Shown here piece by piece: positions 52,548 to 62,467 of a DNA stretch of 64,000 bases. The position numbers were made by a program, and so were the translations under genes. The stretch lies in the NCBI GenBank assembly GCA_903834835.1, contig CAILKO010000008.1, forward strand, positions 18,684 through 82,683, in the 5' to 3' direction. The first letter of the stretch is position 1. The number at the start of each line of letters is the position of its first letter. The DNA comes from an uncultured Pseudomonadota bacterium. Lineage in GTDB: Bacteria; Pseudomonadota; Gammaproteobacteria; Burkholderiales; SG8-39. Below the pieces are notes generated by a model. It was not told the origin of the DNA, searched no databases, and saw only the letters and a list, made by a program, of their open reading frames with translations.

Positions 52548-54413
52548 ATGTACGAATTGCTCAAGCGGATCGATGATCCCGCCGCGTTGCGCGCACTGGA
52601 TCGCCGTGAATTGAAGCAGCTGGCGGACGAGTTGCGCGCCTACGTGATCGAGTCCGTGGCACGTACCGGTGGCCATCTGTCGTCGAACCTCGGTACCGTC
52701 GAACTGACGATCGCGCTGCATCATGTGTTCGATACCCCCGAGGACAGGATCGTCTGGGACGTCGGCCACCAGACCTATCCGCACAAGATACTCACCGGCC
52801 GGCGCGAGAGCATGAGCCGCTTGCGCATGCAGGACGGCATATCCGGCTTTCCGCGCCGGGCCGAGTCGGTCTACGACACCTTCGGTACCGCGCACTCCTC
52901 GACTTCGATTTCCGCCGCGCTCGGCATGGCGGTCGCAGCGCGCCTGAAAGGCGAACAGCGCCGTTCGGTGGCGGTCATCGGCGACGGCGCGATGTCGGCG
53001 GGCATGGCCTTCGAGGCGATGAACAACGCCGGCACCATGGATGTCGATCTGCTCGTGGTGCTGAACGACAACGAGATGTCGATCTCGCCGCCGGTCGGGG
53101 CGCTCACGAACTACCTCGCGCGCCTGCTGTCGGGCCGGCTGTACGACACCGCCAAGCGGGCGAGCGAGCACCTTCTGAAGCGCGTGCCGGCGATGCTGGA
53201 GCTTGCGCGCCGCGCGGAAGAGCATGTGAAGGGCATGGTCACGCCCTCGACGCTGTTCGAGGAGTTCGGGTTCAACTATCTCGGTCCGATCGACGGCCAC
53301 GACCTCGATGCGCTCATTCCGACGCTGGCCAACATCAAGAAGCTCGGCGGGCTGCAGTTCCTGCATGTGGTGACGCGCAAGGGCCAGGGCTACAAGCTGG
53401 CCGAGGACGATCCGATTGCCTATCACGGCCCGGGCAAGTTCGATCCCGCAGAGGGCCTCAAGGCGAGCGCGGGCGGCAGGCCGAGCTACAGCCAGGTGTT
53501 TGGCGAGTGGTTGTGCGACATGGCCGAGCAGGACGAGCGCGTGGTGGCGATCACCCCCGCCATGCGCGAGGGATCGGGCATGGTGGCGTATTCCGAGCGC
53601 TTCCCGAAACGTTACTTCGACGTCGGCATCGCCGAGCAGCACGCGGTGACGTTTGCGGGCGGTCTCGCCTGCGAGGGCCTCAGGCCGGTGGTCGCGATCT
53701 ATTCCACCTTCCTGCAGCGCGGCTACGACCAGCTCATCCATGATGTGGCGCTGCAGAATCTGCCGGTCGTTTTTGCGCTCGACCGCGGCGGCATCGTGGG
53801 CGCGGACGGCGCGACGCACAACGGCGTATTCGACTATGCATTCCTGAGGACCGTCCCGAACATGACCGTGATGGCGCCCTCCGACGAAGATGAATGCCGT
53901 CAGATGCTCTACACCGCGGTCCAGCTCGGAACGCCCGCGACGGTGCGCTATCCGCGGGGCGCGGGTACCGGCATCGCGCCGCGCAAGACCATGCAGGCGC
54001 TGCCGCTCGGCAAGGCGCAGATCAGGCGCCGCGGTTCGAAAGTGGCGATCCTTGCGTTCGGCGCCATGCTCGGCCCCGCCCTCAAGGCTGGCGAAGCGCT
54101 GGGGGCGACCGTTGCCGACATGCGCTTCGTGAAGCCGCTGGACACCGGGCTGATCGACGAGCTCGCTGCGACCCACGCGCTCATCGTGACGGTCGAGGAA
54201 CACCAGGTGATGGGCGGAGCCGGGAGCGCTGTCTGCGAGGTGCTGGCTGCTTCCGGACGCAGGCCCCGGGTACTCGTACTCGGTCTGCCGGACCGGTTCA
54301 TCGACCATGGGGATACGGCGACGCTGCTCGCATCCCTGGGGCTGGATGCAGGCGGCATCGAACGCTCGATCCGGGCTGTTTTGCAGGAGCCGGACGTCGC
54401 GATACCCGAGTAA
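52548..54413 (+). CDS. dxs: 1-deoxy-D-xylulose-5-phosphate synthase
   Basis: A 621-residue thiamine enzyme of the MEP pathway. [38 protein letters not shown] and [15 protein letters not shown] hold the TPP-magnesium site; [18 protein letters not shown] is in the second half. ATG 52548 (MYELLKRID) matches the usual start of the family. The frame is open to ATG 52470, adding 26 poorly conserved residues. TACAAT (52535-52540) lies seven bases before ATG 52548, so a nearly leaderless transcript may exist besides the xseB-ispA one. Confidence 0.96.
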   Translation: MYELLKRIDDPAALRALDRRELKQLADELRAYVIESVARTGGHLSSNLGTVELTIALHHVFDTPEDRIVWDVGHQTYPHKILTGRRESMSRLRMQDGISGFPRRAESVYDTFGTAHSSTSISAALGMAVAARLKGEQRRSVAVIGDGAMSAGMAFEAMNNAGTMDVDLLVVLNDNEMSISPPVGALTNYLARLLSGRLYDTAKRASEHLLKRVPAMLELARRAEEHVKGMVTPSTLFEEFGFNYLGPIDGHDLDALIPTLANIKKLGGLQFLHVVTRKGQGYKLAEDDPIAYHGPGKFDPAEGLKASAGGRPSYSQVFGEWLCDMAEQDERVVAITPAMREGSGMVAYSERFPKRYFDVGIAEQHAVTFAGGLACEGLRPVVAIYSTFLQRGYDQLIHDVALQNLPVVFALDRGGIVGADGATHNGVFDYAFLRTVPNMTVMAPSDEDECRQMLYTAVQLGTPATVRYPRGAGTGIAPRKTMQALPLGKAQIRRRGSKVAILAFGAMLGPALKAGEALGATVADMRFVKPLDTGLIDELAATHALIVTVEEHQVMGGAGSAVCEVLAASGRRPRVLVLGLPDRFIDHGDTATLLASLGLDAGGIERSIRAVLQEPDVAIPE

Positions 54414-54484
54414 TTTTGTCGGGTGTTAAACTTGCTGCCCCCGCAACCCGGCCCAGCTGCCGTTCACCGGTTTATCCAGCGCGC

Positions 54485-55291
54485 ATGAATTCCAAAGATC
54501 CAGCTGTATCCACGATGCCGGACGTGCAAAGCTCGGCCGACACACGCCAGCTCGCCATCGACAAGGTCGGGATCAAGTCGATCCGCCACCCGGTCCGCAT
54601 CCAGGAGCGTGCCGGCGGGGTGCAGCACACCATCGCGATGTTCAACATGTACGTCGGCTTGCCGCATCATTTCAAGGGCACGCACATGTCGCGCTTCGTT
54701 GAAATCCTGAACGCGCACGAGCGCGAGATCACGGTCGACTCGTTCCGCACCATGATGCGGGAAATGGTGCTGCGCCTGGAAGCCGAGGAAGGCCGCATCG
54801 AGATGAGCTTCCCGTATTTCGTCGACAAGGCGGCTCCGGTATCCGGGGTGCGCAGCCTGATGGACTACGAGGTCAGCTTCGTGAGCGAGATCCGCGCGGG
54901 GCGCCAGAGTTTCACGATGAAGGTGCTGGTGCCGGTGACGAGCGTCTGTCCCTGTTCCAAGAATATTTCCGACCGCGGCGCGCACAACCAGCGCTCGCAC
55001 GTCACCGTCACGGCCGAGATCGGCGAGCTGGTCTGGATCGAGGATCTGATCGACCTGGTCGAAAAGCAGGCCTCGAGCGAGCTCTACGGTCTGCTTAAGC
55101 GGCCGGACGAGAAATTCGTCACCGAGCGCGGCTACGACAACCCGAAGTTCGTCGAGGACATGGTGCGCGATGTCGCCGCGGCGCTGAACCGGGATGCCCG
55201 CATCGAACATTACGTCGTGGAATCGGAGAACTTCGAGTCGATCCACAATCACTCGGCCTATGCGCTGATCGAAGGCGGCAAGCGGCGCTGA
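54485..55291 (+). CDS. folE2: GTP cyclohydrolase I type 2 (FolE2)
   Basis: A 268-residue protein. [20 protein letters not shown] at the front and [20 protein letters not shown], with the metal-binding Cys, identify FolE2, which makes dihydroneopterin triphosphate for folate and queuosine synthesis. FolE2 often replaces FolE under zinc limitation; whether FolE is also present is not visible. ATG 54485 is used; the open frame from 53894 is a shadow of dxs. ispA-dxs-folE2 is a known betaproteobacterial order. Confidence 0.96.
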   Translation: MNSKDPAVSTMPDVQSSADTRQLAIDKVGIKSIRHPVRIQERAGGVQHTIAMFNMYVGLPHHFKGTHMSRFVEILNAHEREITVDSFRTMMREMVLRLEAEEGRIEMSFPYFVDKAAPVSGVRSLMDYEVSFVSEIRAGRQSFTMKVLVPVTSVCPCSKNISDRGAHNQRSHVTVTAEIGELVWIEDLIDLVEKQASSELYGLLKRPDEKFVTERGYDNPKFVEDMVRDVAAALNRDARIEHYVVESENFESIHNHSAYALIEGGKRR

Positions 55292-55333
55292 GGCAGTGCC
55301 GCGCGGCGCGGACGGGCCACGCCCCCGACTGGC

Positions 55334-55969
55334 CTAGAAACGCCGGGTGAGTGTCATCATCTGATCCTCGCGCCGCATCTCGACACGATTCAGAAAACTC
55401 ATGCCCAGAAGGGCGACGCCCATCCCGGTCTCGATCACGGCCGCGTCGACCAGCTGAAGCTGTATGTCGCCCACGCGTATCGAGTCGAGCTTCACCGGCC
55501 ATGAGGCCACCGGTCCGTTCGCGGTCTGCGTCATCTGGGGGGCGCCCTTGCGGTATTCGATGCCGATGCGGCGCGCTTCCGAGGCGGGAAGGATCACCAG
55601 CGTGGCGCCGGTGTCCACCACGAAGCGCATGGGGCTGCCATTGACCTGTCCCTGCGCGTAGAAATGTCCGTTGGCATCCGCCGCGAGGGTGGCGGCCTCA
55701 CGTCCGCTGCTGTTCGCACTAGCCGTGTACTGGCCGATCAGCAGCGTCCGGCGCTTGCCGTCGGTCTCGATGATGGCGCGATCCTTCTCGACGGCGATGA
55801 CTTTCACGTCCCCGAGCGTCTGGCCGATCCGGACGGCGCGCGGCGGCCCGCCGTCCACGGCGAGGATCGCCGCCTGTCGCGGGAAAACCCCGGAAAGCAC
55901 GACATCCCCGATCGCCGAGGTCGATGCCAGCGCGCCGAGCATCGCCATACAATGAACCATCCGTCGCAT
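55334..55969 (-). CDS. Retropepsin-like aspartic protease family protein (TIGR02281 type)
   Basis: About 211 residues. A signal peptide (MAMLGALASTSAIGDVV) leads into a linker domain, VRIGQTLGDVKVIAVEKDRA. The protease fold has MRFVVDTGATLVILPASEA, the single DTG active site that dimerises in retropepsins, and a C-terminal GMGVALLGMSFLNRVEMRRE. Substrate unknown. Start ATG 55969 is preferred; 55960 or 55948 possible. It is divergent from the glutamine amidotransferase gene 29 bases away. Confidence 0.88.
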   Translation of the reverse strand: MRRMVHCMAMLGALASTSAIGDVVLSGVFPRQAAILAVDGGPPRAVRIGQTLGDVKVIAVEKDRAIIETDGKRRTLLIGQYTASANSSGREAATLAADANGHFYAQGQVNGSPMRFVVDTGATLVILPASEARRIGIEYRKGAPQMTQTANGPVASWPVKLDSIRVGDIQLQLVDAAVIETGMGVALLGMSFLNRVEMRREDQMMTLTRRF

Positions 55970-55998
55970 CGATACGCTCGTCTCAGGTGAATTTCGAC

Positions 55999-56709
55999 AT
56001 GAACCCGATCGCCGTCTTCCGCTTTGCACCGACCGAGGGCCCCGGTCATTTTGCCAGCTATCTGGAGCGGCGCGGCCTCGCGTGGCGCCTGCATGCGCTG
56101 GACGAGGGCGGCCAGCTGCCCGCCGATGCGCGCAGCTGTTCGGGCCTGGTGCTCATGGGCGGACCGATGAGCGCGAACGATCCGCTACCCTGGGTGCCGG
56201 AAATCATTGAACTGGTGCGCAACGCGGTGCGCAACGGCGTGCCGGTGCTTGGCCATTGCCTGGGGGCCCAGCTGATGGCCCGGGCGCTGGGTGGCACGGT
56301 GTCGGCAAACCCGTATCGCGAGATCGGATGGGGCACGGTCGACGTGCAGAACAATGTGCTTGCCACGGACTGGTTCGGGGACGAGAGCGGATTCGAGGCC
56401 TTCCACTGGCACGGCGAAACCTTCAGCATTCCGCCGGGCGCGACCCGGGTGCTGGCGAATGCGCATTGCCGCAATCAGGGCTTCGTGACCGGCATCCATC
56501 TCGGCCTCCAGTGCCATATCGAGATGACGCCGGAGTTGATCGCGAGCTGGTGCGAGAGCGGCCGTGCGGAACTGGAGGCGCATGCCGCCAGCCCTGCCGT
56601 GCAGTCAGTCGTGGAGATCAGACGGGACCAGGAGGATCGCCTCGCGAGGCTGCATCGCATCGCCGACCGGGTCTACGACAAGTGGATCGAGGGGCTGGTC
56701 CGCGCCTGA
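55999..56709 (+). CDS. Type 1 glutamine amidotransferase (GMP synthase-like)
   Basis: A 236-residue class I amidotransferase domain without a fused synthetase. VLGHCLGAQLMARALGG holds the nucleophile Cys and GLQCHIEMTPELI the His-Glu pair. VLMGGPMSAND is the oxyanion strand. Stand-alone members of this type act on gamma-glutamyl compounds or transfer ammonia to unknown partners. ATG 55999 is used; TACAAT at 55948-55953 is a possible promoter element. Palindrome copy 3 lies 38 bases past the stop. Confidence 0.9.
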   Translation: MNPIAVFRFAPTEGPGHFASYLERRGLAWRLHALDEGGQLPADARSCSGLVLMGGPMSANDPLPWVPEIIELVRNAVRNGVPVLGHCLGAQLMARALGGTVSANPYREIGWGTVDVQNNVLATDWFGDESGFEAFHWHGETFSIPPGATRVLANAHCRNQGFVTGIHLGLQCHIEMTPELIASWCESGRAELEAHAASPAVQSVVEIRRDQEDRLARLHRIADRVYDKWIEGLVRA

Positions 56710-56746
56710 GGTGAGGGGCAGACGGGGAGGGCTGACGGGCGGTCCG

Positions 56747-56780
56747 GGCTAGATAGTAACGTAAATGTTACTATCTAGCC
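56747..56780. repeat. Palindrome copy 3 (GTAAC-N6-GTTAC family)
   Basis: Perfect 14-base arms, GGCTAGATAGTAAC and GTTACTATCTAGCC, around GTAAAT. It lies between the convergent amidotransferase gene (stop 56709) and the tartrate dehydrogenase-like gene (stop 56829). The arm AGATAGTAAC is identical to copy 2. No T-run follows, so it is not a classical terminator. Confidence 0.88.
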
Positions 56781-56828
56781 GCTTCTGCCCCCTGGTGCTC
56801 CGCTTCCGGTCATGATTCCCGGGAAGCG

Positions 56829-57887
56829 CTAGCGCAGCGCCTGAGCGAGCGCCGCGCCAACGTCGGCGGTCTTTGCCTTGCCCTTCATGTCGGGCGTGTG
56901 CGGACCTTCGACGAGCACCTTCTCGATCGCGCCGAGGATGTCTTTCGCGGCGGCGGCCTCGCCGAGGTGCTCCAGCATCAGCGCACCCGCCCAGACGGTG
57001 GCGATCGGATTGGCGATGCCCTGGCCCGCGATATCGGGCGCCGAGCCGTGCACCGACTCGAAGATCGACGGCGCGGTGCGCTCGGGATTGATATTGCCCG
57101 AGGCTGCGATGCCGATCGTGCCGGCAGTCGCGGCCCCCAGATCGGACAGGATGTCGCCGAACAGATTGGAGGCGACGATCACGTCGAAGCGCTTCGGGTC
57201 GAGCACCTGGTACATGCTTAGCGCATCGACGTGATACTGCGCGGTCTTCACATCGGGATAGCTCTTCTTCATCTCGGCGAAGCGCTCGTCCCAGTAGGGC
57301 ATGGTGATCGAGATGCCGTTCGACTTGGTGCATGAGGTGACGTGCCGGTTGCGCGTGCGCGCCAGTTCAAACGAATACTTCATGATGCGATCCACGCCGA
57401 CGCGCGAAAACACTGCCTGCTGCGTGGCGAACTCGCGCTCCGTGCCCTCGAAGGCGCGCCCGCCGATGCCGCCGTATTCGCCTTCAGTGTTCTCACGGAT
57501 GACGACGTAGTCGAGATCGCCCGGGCCGCGCCCGGCGAGCGGGCAGGGCAGTCCCTTGAACAGCCGGATCGGCCGCAGGTTCACGTAGAGGTCGAACTTG
57601 CGGCGAAAATCGATCAGCAGGCCCCAGACCGACACGTGATCGGGCACGAGCTTCGGGTTGCCCACCGCACCGAAATAGACTGCATCGAACTTGCGCAGCG
57701 TATCGGCCGCGTCTTCCGGACACATGCGACCGTGCTTCACGTAGTAGTCGCAGCTCCAGGGGAATTCTTCGAACGTGTAGCGGATGCCGTGCTTCGCGCC
57801 GGCAGCTTCGAGCACGCGCACGCCTTCGGGGATCACTTCGCGCCCGACGCCGTCGCCCGGAATCACTGCAATCTTGTATTCGCTCAT
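56829..57887 (-). CDS. Tartrate dehydrogenase / isopropylmalate dehydrogenase family (D-malate/tartrate type)
   Basis: A 352-residue beta-decarboxylating dehydrogenase. IAVIPGDGVGREVIPEGVRV starts the NAD fold, NLRPIRLF and VIRENTEGEYGGIGG carry substrate-binding residues, TSCTKSNGISITMPYWDE has the catalytic Lys, and VIASNLFGDILSDLGA binds metal. FPWSCDYYVKHGRMCPED points to the tartrate/D-malate branch rather than LeuB. It oxidises and decarboxylates D-malate, tartrate or a close analogue. It is on the minus strand with a TSUP permease upstream (75-base gap). Confidence 0.93.
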   Translation of the reverse strand: MSEYKIAVIPGDGVGREVIPEGVRVLEAAGAKHGIRYTFEEFPWSCDYYVKHGRMCPEDAADTLRKFDAVYFGAVGNPKLVPDHVSVWGLLIDFRRKFDLYVNLRPIRLFKGLPCPLAGRGPGDLDYVVIRENTEGEYGGIGGRAFEGTEREFATQQAVFSRVGVDRIMKYSFELARTRNRHVTSCTKSNGISITMPYWDERFAEMKKSYPDVKTAQYHVDALSMYQVLDPKRFDVIVASNLFGDILSDLGAATAGTIGIAASGNINPERTAPSIFESVHGSAPDIAGQGIANPIATVWAGALMLEHLGEAAAAKDILGAIEKVLVEGPHTPDMKGKAKTADVGAALAQALR

Positions 57888-57962
57888 GGTGGCTTCTTCT
57901 GTGTTGTGCGGCGCCGGGCCGCGGGGGGAAAGGGAGGTGCGGATTCTAATGCGCAGCGGGCC

Positions 57963-58721
57963 TCAAGCGAGCAGGCCGGAAGCTCCGGACCAGACGAGCT
58001 TAAAGCCGACCAGGGCAAGCAGCGTGTACATCAGCACCTGGAAGCGCTCGGTGGACACGCGCCGGATCAGTATCGTGCCCGCGACCGTCGAGCCGACGGC
58101 GACCGGGAGCAGGGCGCCCGAGGTGGAGAGGTTCTCGGCGGTGAACTGTCCGAGCGCGAAATAGGCCGGCACCTTGATCCAGTTGACCGCCGCGAAGAAG
58201 ATCGACGATGTGCCCACGAACACATCGCGCGGCAGGCGCTTGGGCAGCATGTAGATCTGGAACGGCGGGCCGCCTGCGTGCGCAAGATGGCTGGTGAAGC
58301 CGGAGGCCATGCCGCAGAGCGTGCCGACCCAGGCAGGCGCGCGGCGCGAAGTGACGATCGCATGGCGTTCAGCCCACAGCCGCTGCAGGCCGAAGACCAC
58401 CGAAATGAGGCCCAGGGCGAGTTGCACGCCCGCGGTGGAAACCCGCGCCGCAAGCAGATAGCCGAACAGCACGCCGAACACCGCCCCCGGCAAGGTGATC
58501 GCGAGGCTGCGCCCGTCCCAGGTCTTGCGGAAGTTCCAGACACTCACGACATCCTGGACGATGAGGAGCGGCAGTGTGATCGATGCGGCCTGGACCGGCG
58601 ACACGGTGAGCGCAATGAGCGGCACCGAAAGAACGCCGATCCCCGCGAACCCGCCCTTTGCGAGGCCCATTAGGATCACCGCCGGGATGGCGGCGAGGTA
58701 GAAGTAAGGGTCGGAGATCAT
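57963..58721 (-). CDS. TSUP (TauE/SafE) family permease
   Basis: A 252-residue, about eight-helix membrane protein. GLAKGGFAGIGVLSVPLIA and MASGFTSHLAHAGGPPFQIYM are the two TSUP repeat motifs. Members carry sulfite, sulfonates or organic acids. It precedes the tartrate dehydrogenase-like gene on the same strand, which hints at transport of a related acid, but the ligand is unproven. YajQ lies 52 bases upstream on the same strand. Confidence 0.92.
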   Translation of the reverse strand: MISDPYFYLAAIPAVILMGLAKGGFAGIGVLSVPLIALTVSPVQAASITLPLLIVQDVVSVWNFRKTWDGRSLAITLPGAVFGVLFGYLLAARVSTAGVQLALGLISVVFGLQRLWAERHAIVTSRRAPAWVGTLCGMASGFTSHLAHAGGPPFQIYMLPKRLPRDVFVGTSSIFFAAVNWIKVPAYFALGQFTAENLSTSGALLPVAVGSTVAGTILIRRVSTERFQVLMYTLLALVGFKLVWSGASGLLA

Positions 58722-58773
58722 GCGAGGAGCCTTGCCGGCGCGCCGCCGGGGCCGGCCGATCGAGGGGCGCGGA

Positions 58774-59259
58774 TCAATCCCTGAAGTTGGAGAATTGCAG
58801 CGGGACGTCGGTGACGGATTTCTTCACCAGCTGGATCGCGGCCTGCAGATCGTCGCGCTTCGCGCCTGACACGCGCACGGCTTCGCCCTGGATCGATCCC
58901 TGCACCTTCATCTTCGAGTCCTTCAGGAGCTTCACGATCTGCTTGCTCTTTTCCTGGGGGACGCCGGTCTTCACGGTGACCTTGCGCTTCACCTTGTCGC
59001 CGGAGATCTTCTCGATCGCGCCGATCTCGAGACTGCGCACGTCGAGATTGCGCTTGGTCATCCGGTTGCGCAGCACATCGAGCACCTGTCCGAGCTTGAA
59101 GTCATCGTCCGCAAAGGCGGTGAGCTCCATCTCCTTCTGCTCGATGCGCGCATCGGAGCCCTTGAAATCGAAACGCGTGCCGATCTCCTTGTTCGCCTGC
59201 TCGATCGCGTTCTTCACTTCCTGTTTGTCGACTTCGGAGACGATGTCAAAGGACGGCAT
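58774..59259 (-). CDS. yajQ: YajQ family nucleotide-binding protein
   Basis: A 161-residue two-domain protein. [20 protein letters not shown] at the front and [20 protein letters not shown] are YajQ signatures; the C-terminal [20 protein letters not shown] completes it. Some homologues bind cyclic-di-GMP and act as regulators, others bind RNA. No partner is apparent in the neighbourhood. Confidence 0.96.
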   Translation of the reverse strand: MPSFDIVSEVDKQEVKNAIEQANKEIGTRFDFKGSDARIEQKEMELTAFADDDFKLGQVLDVLRNRMTKRNLDVRSLEIGAIEKISGDKVKRKVTVKTGVPQEKSKQIVKLLKDSKMKVQGSIQGEAVRVSGAKRDDLQAAIQLVKKSVTDVPLQFSNFRD

Positions 59260-59360
59260 GGCGTGTTCCTGTTCGGGCCGGGGCCCGGTTGCGGTTTCTG
59301 GATCGCGGATTCTAGCCCCGCACCTGCGCGTGCATCCCTCCGTGCGCCCGGTCGCGGAAC

Positions 59361-60443
59361 TCAGACGAGATGTTTCGCGATCGCCGCTTCGTTCCAGTCG
59401 ATCCCGCTGCCGGGCGCATCCGGCGTGATCGCGAACCCGCGTTCCACGACAAGCGGTTCACGCAGGACGGGTTTCCACCAGTCGGAATACTCGAGCCAGT
59501 GCGCGCCGGGCGAGGCCGAGAGCAACTGCGCGCTCAGCTCCGGCCAGAAATGACTGGAGAGCGGAATCGATTTCGCGTGTGCGAGCGCCGCGCCGCGCAT
59601 CCACGCGCCGGGGCCGCCGACCTTCATCACGTCGAGCATCACGTAGTCCGATGCGTGCGCATCGAGCGCGTGCTGCAGGTCGCGCAGGCCCCACCAGTTC
59701 TCGCCGCACTGGATCGGCGTGCGCGCTGCCTCGGCGATCGCGGCATGACCGGAAAAGTCATGCGCGAGCGTCGGCTCCTCCACCCACAGCAGGCCCGCTT
59801 CGTCGAGCACGCGCATGCGCTGGATCGCTTCGGCAGGGCTGAGGCTCTGGTTGTAATCCACCATCAGCACGAAATCCGGTCCGGTCGCATCGCGCATCGC
59901 GCGTATCGCGGCGAGATCCTCGGCGACGCTCGGATACCCGACCTTTGCCTTCGCGCCGGGAAATCCCGCCTTCGCCCAGGCCTCGGCCGCGCGCGCGGAG
60001 CCCGCAGGCCCGTCGTAGCCGATTGCGCCGTAGGTGCGCAGCGGCTTCGGCGCGCCGCCGAGCAGGCGCGCGAGGGAGAGTCCCTGCGCCCGCGCCATCG
60101 CATCCCAGAGCGCCATGTCGAGGCCGGCGAGCGCCATGCCGACCAGCCCCTGCGTGCCGAGCAGGCGAAAGCGCGCGTTCAGTTTCTGTTCGATCTCCAC
60201 CGGCGCGAGCGCGTCGCCCTCGATCATCGGCCACAGGTTGCGCATGAACTCTGCGACCGGCTTCAGCGCCGCCCGCGTATAGGTGAACACCATGCTGCGC
60301 CCCGTCTCGCCGCTGTCCAGCTCGAGATCGGTAAGCACCAGCGGCGATTCGGTGATCACGCCGCTCGCCGTGCGATGCGGCTCGGCATGGGGCACGCAGA
60401 CCGTGCGTGCCGTCATCCTGCTCAGCTTCGGCGTCGTTGTCAT
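59361..60443 (-). CDS. Enolase-superfamily (mandelate racemase/muconate lactonizing) enzyme
   Basis: A 360-residue enzyme. The N-terminal cap is followed by the barrel with [10 protein letters not shown] (KxK catalytic motif), [24 protein letters not shown] and IQCGENWW (three acidic metal ligands), and [14 protein letters not shown] (His on the far side). A KxK plus His arrangement is typical of mandelate racemase-type members. The start ATG 60443 is chosen; the open frame to 60662 runs into the neighbour. The substrate acid is unknown. Confidence 0.9.
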   Translation of the reverse strand: MTTTPKLSRMTARTVCVPHAEPHRTASGVITESPLVLTDLELDSGETGRSMVFTYTRAALKPVAEFMRNLWPMIEGDALAPVEIEQKLNARFRLLGTQGLVGMALAGLDMALWDAMARAQGLSLARLLGGAPKPLRTYGAIGYDGPAGSARAAEAWAKAGFPGAKAKVGYPSVAEDLAAIRAMRDATGPDFVLMVDYNQSLSPAEAIQRMRVLDEAGLLWVEEPTLAHDFSGHAAIAEAARTPIQCGENWWGLRDLQHALDAHASDYVMLDVMKVGGPGAWMRGAALAHAKSIPLSSHFWPELSAQLLSASPGAHWLEYSDWWKPVLREPLVVERGFAITPDAPGSGIDWNEAAIAKHLV

Positions 60444-60489
60444 GCCAGCTCCCTCGTTGCGCTGCCCGGGCGCTTGCCCGTGATCGTGC

Positions 60490-61194
60490 TCAGCGGTTGT
60501 TGAGACGTTCCAGATCGTCCATCCAGTCGGTGGTCGTGCGCCGGATCCAGTCAAAGTCCTCGGGCGTGTTGAACGCGCTGAACACCGAAAGCTGGAGCGC
60601 GCGTCCGCGGATGCGCATGAGCGCGGTCGACGAGAGCAGATAGCGCGGCGGCTCGTCCGCACGGCGCGTCGCGGGCGGCATGCGGGCGCCCTGGATGACC
60701 GCGACGGCCGCGGGCCCCTTGCGCAACTCGGCCAGCACGCTCGGCTGCCCGCGGGGCCGGGTATCCATGTAGGCCTGATAGGCCGTGCCCGTGGGCGGCG
60801 TGCCGAGGCCGCGCAGCGCGCCTTCCACGAAGATCGAGAATTCCTGCTCGCTCACGCTGGTCCGTTCCAGACCGCGCGGCGTCACCGCCAGCATGTAGCG
60901 GCGCAGTTCCGGCGTGTCGCCCAGTGTGAAGCGGCGCACGTCCGCGTCCGACAGCGCGAAGAGCAGAATCCGGTTCGAGGCCGAGGTCAGCGCCTCGGCG
61001 ATCTCGCTGATGCGCGGCGAGGCGATGAAGGCGGTGTCCGAGAATCCGGCGGGCGCGTCGAGCGCGACGCGGGCCCCGCCCAGATCCACTGCAAAGGGCG
61101 CCGCCCGCGCAGGCTGCGCGCCCAACCCGGAGGCGAGCGCGACAAACGCGGCCAGCGCGGCGAACCTGCGCGAGGACGCCAGCGCCCGGCTCAT
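60490..61194 (-). CDS. Secreted protein of unknown function downstream of argG
   Basis: A 234-residue protein with a signal peptide (FAALAAFVALASGLGAQPARA). The mature part has no motif I recognise; SRISEIAEA-like ISEIAEALTSASNRILLFAL and a C-terminal RIRGRALQLSVFSAFNTPED suggest an alpha/beta domain. Its ATG (61194) starts one base after the argG stop, so it is coupled to argG translation, which is surprising for an exported protein. No second-gene evidence of function. Confidence 0.75.
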   Translation of the reverse strand: MSRALASSRRFAALAAFVALASGLGAQPARAAPFAVDLGGARVALDAPAGFSDTAFIASPRISEIAEALTSASNRILLFALSDADVRRFTLGDTPELRRYMLAVTPRGLERTSVSEQEFSIFVEGALRGLGTPPTGTAYQAYMDTRPRGQPSVLAELRKGPAAVAVIQGARMPPATRRADEPPRYLLSSTALMRIRGRALQLSVFSAFNTPEDFDWIRRTTTDWMDDLERLNNR

Positions 61195-61195
61195 C

Positions 61196-62434
61196 TCAGC
61201 GCGGCTTGCGACGCTTCACGCGCGCGGCGATCCGCATGCGAAGCGCGTTCAGCCGGATGAAGCCGGCGGCATCGGCCTGGCTGTAGGCGCCCTGGTCGTC
61301 CTCGAAGGTGGAGATCGCCGGATCGAACAGCGAATCGGTCTTCGACTCGCGGCCGGTCACGGTGATGTTGCCCTTGTAGAGCTTCAGCCGCACCTTGCCG
61401 TTCACGGTCTGCTGGGATTCGTCGATCAGCTTCTGCAGCAGGATGCGCTCGGGGCTGAACCAGTAGCCGTTGTAGATGAGGCGCGCGTAGCGCGGCATCA
61501 GGTCATCCTTGAGCGCCAGCACCTCGCGATCGAGCGTCAGCGACTCGATCGCGCGGTGCGCCTTCAGCATGATGGTGCCGCCCGGTGTTTCGTAGCAGCC
61601 GCGCGACTTCATCCCGACATAACGGTTCTCGACGAGGTCCAGCCGGCCGATGCCGTTGCGTCCGCCGATCTGGTTCAGCAGCGTCAGCACGGCGGCCGGC
61701 GACAGGCGCTTGCCGTTCACTGCCACGATGTCCCCGCGCCGGTATTCGAGCTCGAGAGCCTCCGCGCGGTTGGGTGCTTTCGCCGCCGAGACCGTCATGC
61801 GCCACATCGACTCCTCGGGTTCGAAATTCGGGTCTTCGAGCACGCCGCCTTCATAGGAGATGTGCAGCAGGTTCGCATCCATCGAATACGGCGCGCCGCC
61901 GCCCTTGCGCTTCTTGAAGTCGACCGGTATGCCGTGCTTATCGGCATAGCGCAGCAGCTTGTCGCGCGAGAGCAGATCCCATTCGCGCCAGGGCGCGATG
62001 ATCTTCACCTCCGGCATCAACGCGTAGGCGCCGAGTTCGAAACGCACCTGATCGTTGCCCTTGCCGGTCGCGCCATGCGAGATCGCGTCCGCACCGGTGC
62101 GACGCGCCACCTCGACCAGCTGCTTGGCGATGAGCGGCCGGGCGATGGACGTGCCGAGCAGGTACTCGCCCTCGTACACCGTGTTCGCGCGGAACATCGG
62201 GAATACGAAATCGCGCACGAATTCTTCCTTGAGATCCTCGATGAAGATCTCCTTCACGCCCATCAGCTTCGCTTTCTTGCGCGCCGGAGACAGTTCCTCG
62301 CCCTGGCCGATGTCGGCGGTGAAGGTCACCACCTCGCAGCCGTAGGTGTCCTGCAGCCATTTCAGGATGACGGAGGTGTCCAGCCCGCCCGAATAGGCGA
62401 GCACGACCTTCTTGATCGGCTTTTCTTGCTTCAT
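61196..62434 (-). CDS. argG: Argininosuccinate synthase
   Basis: A 412-residue enzyme joining citrulline and aspartate in arginine synthesis. [18 protein letters not shown] is the ATP pyrophosphatase loop; [16 protein letters not shown] and [11 protein letters not shown] are conserved. The Bug gene separates it from argF, and the secreted protein follows by one base. All are on the minus strand, consistent with an argF-(Bug)-argG operon. Confidence 0.98.
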   Translation of the reverse strand: MKQEKPIKKVVLAYSGGLDTSVILKWLQDTYGCEVVTFTADIGQGEELSPARKKAKLMGVKEIFIEDLKEEFVRDFVFPMFRANTVYEGEYLLGTSIARPLIAKQLVEVARRTGADAISHGATGKGNDQVRFELGAYALMPEVKIIAPWREWDLLSRDKLLRYADKHGIPVDFKKRKGGGAPYSMDANLLHISYEGGVLEDPNFEPEESMWRMTVSAAKAPNRAEALELEYRRGDIVAVNGKRLSPAAVLTLLNQIGGRNGIGRLDLVENRYVGMKSRGCYETPGGTIMLKAHRAIESLTLDREVLALKDDLMPRYARLIYNGYWFSPERILLQKLIDESQQTVNGKVRLKLYKGNITVTGRESKTDSLFDPAISTFEDDQGAYSQADAAGFIRLNALRMRIAARVKRRKPR

Positions 62435-62467
62435 TGCGTTCCTTGTCGAGCGTGGTGTATGTGTGGA

